A stretch of DNA of 24,431 nucleotides, taken from Candidatus Berkelbacteria bacterium (GTDB taxonomy: Bacteria > Patescibacteriota > UBA1384 > VFKW01). A model generated the notes under the pieces. It had not been told where the DNA came from, made no database searches, and saw nothing but the letters and a program-made list of their open reading frames with translations. Location of the stretch: assembly GCA_009885355.1 (NCBI GenBank), contig VFKW01000044.1:1-24431 (forward strand), given 5' to 3'. Below, piece by piece: positions 7,288-13,565 of this stretch. A program made the position numbers and the translations under genes. How positions within the stretch are numbered: the first letter of the stretch is position 1; each line of letters opens with the position of its first letter.

Positions 7288-7500
7288 GAACCACCCCGCA
7301 GCGAGCTGACGGGGTATCATATCCCGCATCGTCATCCCGGAAGCGGGTGGCACCCGAGATATCCGGGATCCATTTGTAAAGTTTTCTGGATTCCGGTTCT
7401 GGGAACCCTTCCCGACTGGAATGACGACTGGAGGAGGATATTTGCACGCAGCAAGCTGCGGGGTATTAACCCAAATGGAGAATAAATTTTCAGAAAATTC
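7288..7500. repeat. Composite repeat with central REP element (copy 1)
   Basis: The REP core is 7329-7427 (TCGTCATCCCGG...GGAATGACGA). It is flanked on the left by GAGCTGACGGGGTAT and on the right by GCAGCAAGCTGCGGGGTATT, then AACCCAAATGGAGAATAAAT. The same order of blocks is at 13269-13480, so this is one transposed or duplicated unit of about 210 bases, with the REP nested between GGGGTAT-bearing arms. Confidence 0.7.
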
Positions 7501-8391
7501 CTTGCAAATTAATCAATCAATTAAATCCACAACACGCTGCACGAAAATAACATACATATATTCGCCGGTCTAAATACTACCAAAAATATTATTTTAAACC
7601 ACGAAGTCGAGATAAAGAATCAGAGGCATTCCCAAATCCGGAAATTAAATACACGAAATAAAATATTTTCCGCGAGCTAATTTTAAATAACAAAATATAT
7701 TATATAGCTATTTCAAAAATACAATTTACAAGCAGAAAACCTAAAAATATTTATATCAAAATATTTAGAACTATAAAAAAATTATATATATAAAAATACT
7801 AAATTGTTAAATTGAGTTTGAATAATATTTATAAAAAAATTAGCAAAATATTTATATAAAATATAAACAATATTATATGTATTAAAATATAAATAAATAT
7901 ACTAAAAACGAAAAATATTTACTAACTTTATAAATACAATTAATACTATACAATGCTATATATTTTCTAAATTCAAAATGCACCTTTATCCAAAAAAATT
8001 CACTTAAGATACTTAATCAAAAATTATACATAACCACACAAAAAATAATACAACATATATTGCACTTAACAAGCATATTTTAGAAATATTTACTAATTCG
8101 CAATATATAGTCAAAAATTGAATATACTCAATTGTCGATAAGCCATAGTCAATTTACAAGTTAAAATTACAAAAATGTCGAATATACATCTACAATCAAA
8201 AATCACAAAAATAAGGCAAAAATTACACTTTCAAAGATAAACTAGCCGTCAAAAAAATACAGTTAAATATTCTATATTTAAAAATATAATTAAACACATT
8301 TTGAACAGTAATAATATTAAATATTTACAAATACAGCCAAATACAAATGATGGATAATATTATATATAAGCACAAATTTTTTCAAAATTAT

Positions 8392-8432
8392 TTGACAAAA
8401 ACTTGACAAAATCCATTAAAAAAACGTAAAAT
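8392..8432 (+). promoter_or_regulatory. Promoter of the 231-residue membrane protein
   Basis: Two TTGACA boxes lie 11 bases apart (8392-8397 and 8403-8408). The second is followed by an 18-base spacer and TAAAAT (8427-8432). The predicted start is near 8440, leaving a leader of about 27 bases. Confidence 0.6.
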
Positions 8433-8466
8433 ATATACAGAATCACGTCGAGGGGGTAATTTAAGA

Positions 8467-9162
8467 GTGCAAACAAATACATGTTCTACATTCACAAAAC
8501 GAGCTTATTACAGTAAAATAATTACTGTACTTTCACTCACTTCTTACATAACTGTTGTTGTCATAAGCATAATGACAATTGTACTATTTTTCCTTAAAAT
8601 TGAGCTGCCGTTTTACATCTTTTTAGGCCTCGTGGGACTGGTGATTTTCCTAGCCGCGTTGCCAACGAATTTCCAAAACCGGGTCAAGCCAACGGCCTAT
8701 AAACGGTCCATAGCGGCGATCTATTTAAATGGGAGCGATCTGCGCAAACAAGGCTACTGGTTTATCAAAGAAGGCACTACTATTGAGCCTGTAGATGATA
8801 AAAATGTCAAGTTTTTACGCCGAGAATTGAGCAAAGAACGCTGCCGCTTCAGCTCGAGAAGGATCGTTGTCGATTCCCTAATAGAATTTGAAATCGATAT
8901 CGCTAGACACCGTTTCACTTGCATCTTGCAGCTCGGATTCAGCTCGACTAAAAATGGCATGCAAGATCTTTTGATCAGTTACCCAAATATTTCAGAAGAT
9001 CATATCAATGATCTTAAAGCGAAGTTCGAAAAAGCTGCGCGAGAAATAAAACGAGCCAACCCGACCGTTGACACGGAAAAACTGGCAAAAATAATCTATA
9101 AAAACATGTTTGCCAACGTTATCAACGGTTACACGATCTATAGTATCGAATCACTCGACTAA
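8467..9162 (+). CDS. Unknown protein with two N-terminal membrane helices
   Basis: 231 residues, not recognised. Two hydrophobic segments, about residues 18-45 and 48-68, form an N-terminal membrane hairpin. The rest (about 75-231) is a soluble, basic alpha/beta domain with FEIDIARHRFTCILQLGF and a charged helix near 180-200. The start is GTG at 8467; GGGGG lies 10 bases upstream, rather far, but the promoter position agrees and no in-frame ATG occurs before the membrane helices. The gene stands alone between a good promoter and a strong terminator. The gene at 11904 has the same plan (two N-terminal helices plus a soluble domain of about 165 residues), though I see no clear sequence identity. 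The more GC-rich codons contrast with the AT-rich DNA before it. Confidence 0.75.
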   Translation: MQTNTCSTFTKRAYYSKIITVLSLTSYITVVVISIMTIVLFFLKIELPFYIFLGLVGLVIFLAALPTNFQNRVKPTAYKRSIAAIYLNGSDLRKQGYWFIKEGTTIEPVDDKNVKFLRRELSKERCRFSSRRIVVDSLIEFEIDIARHRFTCILQLGFSSTKNGMQDLLISYPNISEDHINDLKAKFEKAAREIKRANPTVDTEKLAKIIYKNMFANVINGYTIYSIESLD

Positions 9163-9169
9163 ACAAGCC

Positions 9170-9198
9170 CCCCGCCCAACCAGGCGGGGTATTTTTTT
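9170..9198 (+). terminator. Rho-independent terminator
   Basis: CCCCGCC-CAACCA-GGCGGGG followed by TATTTTTTT, starting 8 bases after the stop of the 231-residue protein gene. Confidence 0.9.
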
Positions 9199-9223
9199 AA
9201 GGTCAATAAAAACTTATTAATAC

Positions 9224-9388
9224 TATTGTTCGAGTGAGCGGAGGCGAATCGAGAACTGCATAATGATATTGTTCGAGTGAGCGGAGGCGAATCGAGAACT
9301 ACATAATGATATTGTTCGAGTGAGCGGAGGCGAATCGAGAACTATCAAGATTAAATACTTCTCGACTCACTTCGTTCGCTCGAAGAAT
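9224..9388. repeat. Three tandem 43-base repeats plus an inverted half copy
   Basis: Units begin at 9224, 9267 and 9310. Each carries TATTGTTCGAGTGAGCGG and GCGAATCGAGAACT; units 1 and 2 differ by a single base and unit 3 is cut short after GAACT. An inverted relative (CTTCTCGACTCACTTCG ... CTCGAAGAATA) follows to 9388. This is the intergenic TTCGAG/GTTCTCGA family in recent tandem amplification. There are no unique spacers, so it is not CRISPR. With 9389-9546 it fills the 384-base gap before groEL. Confidence 0.85.
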
Positions 9389-9420
9389 AAAAAGATACTT
9401 CAGCAATCTACTTGTATACC

Positions 9421-9452
9421 AAAAAAGGGCCCGTAACCAGGCCCTTTTTTTA
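9421..9452. terminator. Bidirectional rho-independent terminator
   Basis: AAAAAAGGGCC-CGTAACCA-GGCCCTTTTTTT. The T-runs work on both strands. It serves groEL on the minus strand and would back up the 9170 terminator on the plus strand. Confidence 0.8.
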
Positions 9453-9471
9453 AAACTTCCTATTTTGTTTT

Positions 9472-9542
9472 TAAATTGAAAATTGTCTTCGACTCTGAGG
9501 GATGAGCCCTCAGGCTCAGACTCGAACGAGAAAATTGAAAAT
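9472..9542. repeat. Small element with hairpin next to the groEL stop
   Basis: A direct repeat AAATTGAAAATT brackets a unit containing CTGAGGG-ATGAG-CCCTCAG (9496-9514) and TCGA scraps of the same intergenic family. It is non-coding. Confidence 0.45.
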
Positions 9543-9546
9543 TTAT

Positions 9547-11193
9547 CTAGTACCCCATCCCCATTCCACCTGGCATTCCGCCTCCTGGCATTGCCGGTTC
9601 AGCCGCCGCAGGCAAATCTGTAACAACTGCCTCGGTAGTCAAGACCAAAGCTGCCACAGAGGCTGCATTTTGCAAAGCCGAACGCGTCACTTTTAAAGGA
9701 TCGATAATGCCAGACTTAATCATATCCACATATTCATCACTAGATGCATCATAGCCAACCCCTGGTAAGGCTTTCTTGACGTTTTCAATCACAACTGAAC
9801 CATCTTTACCCGCATTCTCGGCAATCTGTCTCATAGGCGATTCTAGAGCCTTTTTCATAATATTTACACCGATGATCTCTTCGCCCTCGATCTTAAGGTC
9901 GCCTTTTAACCGAGAATCAAGTGAGGACAAAGCATCGATAAAAGCCACGCCGCCGCCGGAAACAATTCCTTCCTCGATAGCAGCTCGAGTAGCATTAATC
10001 GCGTCTTCAATCCGCAATTTTCTCTCTTTCATTTCAACTTCAGATGCAGCCCCAACCTTGATCACTCCGACTCCGCCCGATAATTTTGCCAATCTTTCCT
10101 GCAATTTCTCTTTGTCATACTCCGAAGTAGATTTCTGCACTTGAGCCTTGATCAGAGCAACTCGCTTTTTAATTTCAGATGGTTTGCCGTTTCCCTCAAC
10201 AATTGTTGATTTATCCTTATCGGCCGAAACACGTCGAGCTGTCCCGAGCATTTCAATAGTTGCCGACTCGAGTTTAATGCCGACTTCTTCAGAAATAACC
10301 TGTCCGCCGGTCAAAACAGCGATATCGGCTAACATTTCTTTTCGTCTGTCGCCAAAGCCCGGCGCTTTGATCGCAATTACATTCAAAACCCCACGAATTT
10401 TATTCAAAATCAGTGTGGCCAGAGCTTCGCCTTCGATGTCCTCAGCGATAATTACTAGGTCCTTTTTTCCACCCTGCGCCATCGCTTCCAAAAGCGGTAA
10501 AATTTCCTGAATTGAACTGATTTTTTTGTCAGTGAGCAAAATATTGGCATGTTCCATCACTGCTTCCATGCGGGCTGAGTCAGTCACAAAATATGGCGAA
10601 ATATAGCCATTGTCGAATTGCATTCCACTAACCACTTCCTTATCCAAGCCAAGTGTCTGTGATTCTTCGACAGTAATAATTCCCTCTCGCCCGACCAAAT
10701 CAAAGGCTTCAGCGATCAATTTTCCGATATTTGGATCACTGGCAGAGATCGATGCCACTTGTTCAATTTCTTCCTTACCGGAGACTTTTTTCGCACCGCT
10801 CTTGAGACTCTCCACGATACAAATAGTCGCCTTTTCAATCCCCCGTCTTATCGAAACTGGATTGGTTCCGGCCGTCACATTTCGCAAGCCTTCATTGATA
10901 ATCGCTTGGGCCAAAATAGTAGCGGTGGTCGTACCGTCACCCACAACGTCGTTAGTTCTGGTCGCCACTTCTTTGACCAATTGAGCACCCATATTTTCAA
11001 ATTTATCTTCGAGCTCGATCTCTTTGGCGATCGTCACGCCATCATTGATGATCATCGGGCTGCCATATCCTTTATCCAAGACCACATTGCGGCCTTTAGG
11101 TCCGAGCGTAACTTTGACTGCATCAGCCAAGATATTTACGCCATTTTTCAAGCTCAATCGAGCATCTTCATCAAATTTCAATTGCTTTGCCAT
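9547..11193 (-). CDS. groL: Chaperonin GroEL (Hsp60)
   Basis: A 548-residue ATP-dependent chaperonin subunit that forms the double-ring folding chamber with GroES as lid. All hallmark parts are present: GPKGRNVVLDK near residues 31-41, the catalytic Asp in INDGVTIA (Asp51), GDGTTTAT (85-92), SGGGVAFIDAL in the C-terminal equatorial domain, and the GGM-rich tail (PGGGMPGGMGMGY). The length is normal for the family. The start at 11193 has AAAGGAG 4-5 bases upstream. It follows groES with a 145-base gap, unusually long and occupied by repeats (11270-11340). It ends before a bidirectional terminator at 9421-9452. Confidence 0.98.
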   Translation of the reverse strand: MAKQLKFDEDARLSLKNGVNILADAVKVTLGPKGRNVVLDKGYGSPMIINDGVTIAKEIELEDKFENMGAQLVKEVATRTNDVVGDGTTTATILAQAIINEGLRNVTAGTNPVSIRRGIEKATICIVESLKSGAKKVSGKEEIEQVASISASDPNIGKLIAEAFDLVGREGIITVEESQTLGLDKEVVSGMQFDNGYISPYFVTDSARMEAVMEHANILLTDKKISSIQEILPLLEAMAQGGKKDLVIIAEDIEGEALATLILNKIRGVLNVIAIKAPGFGDRRKEMLADIAVLTGGQVISEEVGIKLESATIEMLGTARRVSADKDKSTIVEGNGKPSEIKKRVALIKAQVQKSTSEYDKEKLQERLAKLSGGVGVIKVGAASEVEMKERKLRIEDAINATRAAIEEGIVSGGGVAFIDALSSLDSRLKGDLKIEGEEIIGVNIMKKALESPMRQIAENAGKDGSVVIENVKKALPGVGYDASSDEYVDMIKSGIIDPLKVTRSALQNAASVAALVLTTEAVVTDLPAAAEPAMPGGGMPGGMGMGY

Positions 11194-11269
11194 GTGACTC
11201 CTTTCAGTCGTAATTTAAAATTTAAAATCTTCAAATAATAGTCATATTAATCAAGCTTACCGGCATATC

Positions 11270-11340
11270 CCGCCGCAGCGGGACCCCGCCAACCGGCGGT
11301 GGCTAGCTTACTGCTTACTAGCTTATAAGCTTACAAGCTT
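11270..11340. repeat. GC palindrome plus TAAGC array between groES and groEL
   Basis: 11270-11301 repeats the TCCCGC-CGCA-GCGGGA module of 1391-1448. 11302-11340, read on the minus strand, is TAAGCTTG, TAAGCTTA, TAAGCTAG, TAAGCAG, TAAGCTAG; the first TAA of the array is the groES stop codon itself. The hairpins could lower groEL relative to groES or protect the processed mRNA ends. Confidence 0.65.
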
Positions 11341-11623
11341 ATTCAATAACTCCGAGAATGTCTTCTTCTTTCACGATCTTATACTCTTTCCCCTCAAATT
11401 TTACCCCTTCGGCCCATTTATTTATCAAAACAACCTCTCCAACCTTGACATCCAAAGCGATCAATTTGCCGTCAACCATTTTCCCTTTTCCGACAGCAAC
11501 CACTTTTCCTTCAGCTCTTTCTTCCTGAGCTGACTCGGGTAAAATAATCCCACTCTTTGTTTTCTCTTCTCTTTCCAAGGGCAATACCAAAACGCGATCA
11601 CCCAACGGACGTAATTTCGCCAT
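11339..11623 (-). CDS. groS: Co-chaperonin GroES (Hsp10)
   Basis: A 94-residue co-chaperonin that caps the GroEL ring as a heptamer. The family pattern is complete: LRPLGDRVLV at the N-terminus, the mobile loop EKTKSGIILPESAQEE, the EGKVVAVGKG strand, and VGEVVLINKWAEGVKFEGKEYKIV followed by EEDILGVIE. The start is placed at the second ATG (11623) because AAAGG lies 7 bases upstream; the ATG at 11629 has only one base between it and the same site. It is the first gene of a groES-groEL operon. No CIRCE sequence was found upstream. Confidence 0.96.
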   Translation of the reverse strand: MAKLRPLGDRVLVLPLEREEKTKSGIILPESAQEERAEGKVVAVGKGKMVDGKLIALDVKVGEVVLINKWAEGVKFEGKEYKIVKEEDILGVIE

Positions 11624-11649
11624 ATACATTCCTTTCTTGATTATTTATA

Positions 11650-11699
11650 ACTTAACAGCTTATTACTTACTGCTTACTGCTTATCAGCTTACAAGCTTT
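11650..11699 (-). repeat. TAAGC array in the groES leader
   Basis: On the minus strand: TAAGCTGA, TAAGCAG, TAAGCAG, TAAGTAA, TAAGCTGT, TAAG, just upstream of the groES ribosome binding site and downstream of the likely promoter. Unlike the others it is in a 5' leader rather than at a stop codon. Confidence 0.6.
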
Positions 11700-11710
11700 T
11701 GATCTTAATC

Positions 11711-11739
11711 ATTGAACCAGTTATTACCAAAAAAGTCAA
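11711..11739 (-). promoter_or_regulatory. Possible groESL promoter
   Basis: On the minus strand: TTGACT (11739-11734), 17 bases, TTCAAT (11716-11711). The -35 is good and the -10 is weak. No CIRCE (TTAGCACTC-N9-GAGTGCTAA) is present, so HrcA control is not supported. Confidence 0.4.
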
Positions 11740-11825
11740 TTCCCCGTCTGTATACAAATTAATCTAACCTGAAGCTAACCTAAAAATAACAACCAGTCAA
11801 CTTTACTACTGTAAAATATAAAACT

Positions 11826-11854
11826 TTGACAATCACCCAAGTAAGCGCTACAAT
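11826..11854 (+). promoter_or_regulatory. Strong promoter of the 236-residue membrane protein
   Basis: TTGACA (11826-11831), 17-base spacer, TACAAT (11849-11854); predicted start near 11861. The same boxes and spacing occur at 20680-20708. The open frame extends back through this promoter to a TTG at 11826, but that TTG is the -35 box, so the true start must be downstream. Confidence 0.8.
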
Positions 11855-11903
11855 GACATTGACTTTTTCCAACAATACTGCTGATCTGAAAGAGGTGAAT
11901 GAA

Positions 11904-12614
11904 ATGACTCCGTCAGAAATCGTCAAAATGCGTCAAGATATTAGACGCTATCTCTCCTGGAAGAACTGGATACTTGCAATAAGCGCAATTATCATCTGCA
12001 CTCTCGCACTTGGCATAGAACTGACAAGCCAAGAACAAATTATCCCGAAAATAGCCGCCTGGCTAACTGTCCCTATCGTGCTTCTCTCGATAGTATATTT
12101 CCTCAGACCGCCAATACCCAAAATTCCTAAGGATACGTACTGTCTAGCGATCGAACGCAGAGGGCTACCACCGCTCTATTTTCTATTTAATGATCATAAG
12201 GTTGATGAGTATGCCAAAGACATACACGATCAAATCAAACGTGACATTATCAAAGGAAAAATAAACTACCCTCCTGTTCTTTGTAGTCAATTTGAATTTA
12301 AAATCAAATACGGACCTACAAATGACGAGTACACCTTTCATTTTGGGAGACTCTCGGAAGATCCCTTGGATATCTGGCTGGAGCTCGCCGCAATAGCTAG
12401 AAATTATCCAAATATTTACGTAAACCTGCAATTGCCTCAAAATGGCCTAGTTGCCATTTTCGAAAATTTTGCCAGTGATGCGATCTCCGCAAGAGGTAAT
12501 GAAGATCTTAAAGATAAATGCAATTGGATCAATGAGCAAATACGCGAATACGGCTATCGTATCAACACAGTTGACACACAGTCAAACAGCTCAATTATCA
12601 TTAAGAAAGATTAG
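11904..12614 (+). CDS. Unknown protein with two N-terminal membrane helices
   Basis: 236 residues, not recognised. After a basic N-terminus (VKMRQDIRRYLSWKNW) come two membrane helices, about residues 22-39 (ILAISAIIICTLALGIEL) and 50-67 (IAAWLTVPIVLLSIVYFL). Then a PPIPKIPK linker leads into a soluble domain (about 78-236) with DEYTFHFGRLSEDPLDIWLE and a helix-rich C-terminal end. By the positive-inside rule the soluble domain should face the cytosol. The start at 11904 is chosen because AGAGG lies 8 bases upstream and the promoter at 11826-11854 rules out the longer frame. It is an insulated single-gene unit with two tandem terminators. Its layout resembles the gene at 8467; a shared family is possible but not shown. 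The function is unknown. Confidence 0.75.
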   Translation: MTPSEIVKMRQDIRRYLSWKNWILAISAIIICTLALGIELTSQEQIIPKIAAWLTVPIVLLSIVYFLRPPIPKIPKDTYCLAIERRGLPPLYFLFNDHKVDEYAKDIHDQIKRDIIKGKINYPPVLCSQFEFKIKYGPTNDEYTFHFGRLSEDPLDIWLELAAIARNYPNIYVNLQLPQNGLVAIFENFASDAISARGNEDLKDKCNWINEQIREYGYRINTVDTQSNSSIIIKKD

Positions 12615-12625
12615 CACGACATATA

Positions 12626-12655
12626 CCAGCCCCAAAAAGGCTGGTTATTTTTTTA
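12626..12655 (+). terminator. Rho-independent terminator 1
   Basis: CCAGCC-CCAAAAA-GGCTGG followed by TTATTTTTTT, 11 bases after the stop of the 236-residue protein gene. Confidence 0.9.
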
Positions 12656-12710
12656 GACAAATATAATTTTATACAAGTATAATTACAGATATAACAGACT
12701 AGATATAAAA

Positions 12711-12736
12711 AATCCGTCATTGCTGACGGGTTTTTT
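12711..12736 (+). terminator. Rho-independent terminator 2
   Basis: CCGTCA-TTGC-TGACGG followed by a T-run. It is the second terminator within 85 bases. The sequence between the two is AT-rich with no start site that I can defend. Confidence 0.8.
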
Positions 12737-12781
12737 AGCGCGGTGGCGTACAAGAAGGGGGTACTTGCATAACCACCGCTA
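12736..12781. repeat. Imperfect hairpin after the tandem terminators
   Basis: TAGCGCGGTGG pairs with CCACCGCTA (two-base bulge) and inner CAAG/CTTG blocks add a short stem. From here to 12900 the sequence is plain AT-rich DNA in which I see nothing else. Confidence 0.4.
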
Positions 12782-12927
12782 AAATATATTACCAACATTT
12801 CACAAGCTCGTCAAGCCTTATGAACAGAGTTCAATAGATCCTGATACCTTATAGAAAATTATATGTGACAATAATAACCAACAAAAAAAGCAAATTATAA
12901 ACTAGTTGATAATGAACTACCCCGCAT

Positions 12928-13066
12928 TGTCATCCCGGAAGCGGGTGGCACAAGTTTATCTCGACAAATGGAGAGAATATCCGGGATCCATTTGCAAAGT
13001 CTCCTAGATTCCCTGCCTGCCGGCAGGCAGGCGGTTCTGAGAACCCTTTCCGACCGGAATGACGAC
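12928..13066. repeat. REP/MITE-like element with internal 20-bp palindrome
   Basis: TTGTCATCCCGG ... CCGGAATGACGA, in opposite orientation to 2841-2959 and sharing its TTTATCTCGACAAATGGAG block. A perfect 20-base palindrome (13012-13031, CCTGCCTGCC on each strand) splits the GGATTCC...GGTTCTG part that is continuous in other copies, which looks like one repeat inserted in another. Confidence 0.75.
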
Positions 13067-13080
13067 TAGAGGAAAAAAAC

Positions 13081-13228
13081 TTGACACGCCCACTAAAGCA
13101 TCTGATATGATATTATTACTCAAATAAAACTTCTCGGACACATATTTCCTGTTTTTGATAATCAAATTCGACGAGGAGGGGAAACACAAAACTGACTCAA
13201 CTCAGGCTTATTAATATAAATAGCCTGA
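13081..13228 (+). promoter_or_regulatory. Promoter and ribosome binding site without a recognisable gene
   Basis: TTGACA (13081-13086) and an extended -10 TGATATGAT (TATGAT 13106-13111, 19-base spacer) are followed by GAGGAGGGG (13173-13181). No ATG, GTG or TTG stands at a workable distance; a CTG at 13192 would open a 20-codon frame ending at a TAA near 13252. A hairpin TCAGGCT...AGCCTGA lies at 13202-13228. It may be a small RNA, a CTG-started peptide, or the remnant of a lost cassette. Confidence 0.35.
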
Positions 13229-13268
13229 CACGAGATAGCTATTTTAAGGTATAAAAAACAATAAACTA

Positions 13269-13480
13269 CCCAGCAGAAAGCTGACGGGGTATCTACTAAG
13301 TATCGTCATCCCGGAAGCGGGTGGCACCCGATATCCGGGATCCAGTTGTAAGATTTCCTGGATTCCGGTTCTGGGATCCCATCCCGACCGGAATGACGAC
13401 TAGAGTGAGATTTTCACATGCAGCAAGCTGCGGGGTATTAACCCAAATGTAGAATAAATTAATAGTATTCCTGGCAACAA
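13269..13480. repeat. Composite repeat with central REP element (copy 2)
   Basis: It matches 7288-7500 block for block: AGCTGACGGGGTAT, REP core 13303-13399, GCAGCAAGCTGCGGGGTATT, AACCCAAATGTAGAATAAAT. The orientation is the same in both copies. Confidence 0.7.
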
Positions 13481-13509
13481 TTAATCAAATTTAGATATGC
13501 AAAATAACA

Positions 13510-13541
13510 AAAAAAAGACTGGCGAATTTCGCCAGTCGTAT
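13510..13541 (-). terminator. guaB terminator
   Basis: On the minus strand GACTGGCGAA and TTCGCCAGTC form a perfect stem, followed by TTTTTTTTG. It lies about 25 bases after the guaB stop. Confidence 0.9.
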
Positions 13542-13565
13542 AGACCTGATCTTATGATAGACCTA

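Larger units (their letters stand above)
6686..8391. other. 1.7-kb extremely AT-rich non-coding region beside parA
   Basis: No plausible gene: the open frames are short, in simple AT sequence and without ribosome binding sites. Ten copies of the 8-bp palindrome AAATATTT are present, starting at 6893, 6909, 7080, 7661, 7745, 7759, 7846, 7913, 8084 and 8319; four continue as AAATATTTAC. A REP-containing repeat (7288-7500) and a GC hairpin (7219-7257) interrupt it. It could be a partition site, an origin-like region, a bent or protein-coated domain, or decayed DNA. No canonical parS (TGTTTCACGTGAAACA) was seen. Confidence 0.6.

Noticed and set aside
6607..8466. Chromosomal origin as a firm call
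   Set aside because: A DnaA box and AT-richness are suggestive, but there is no dnaA, dnaN or related gene and the plus strand stays C-rich over G on both sides, so I list it only as a candidate.
9224..9345. Possible CRISPR array
   Set aside because: The three repeats are directly adjacent with no unique spacers and belong to a repeat family found elsewhere in the window; no cas genes are present.
11640..11825. CIRCE element before groES
   Set aside because: I looked for TTAGCACTC-N9-GAGTGCTAA and found no acceptable match.
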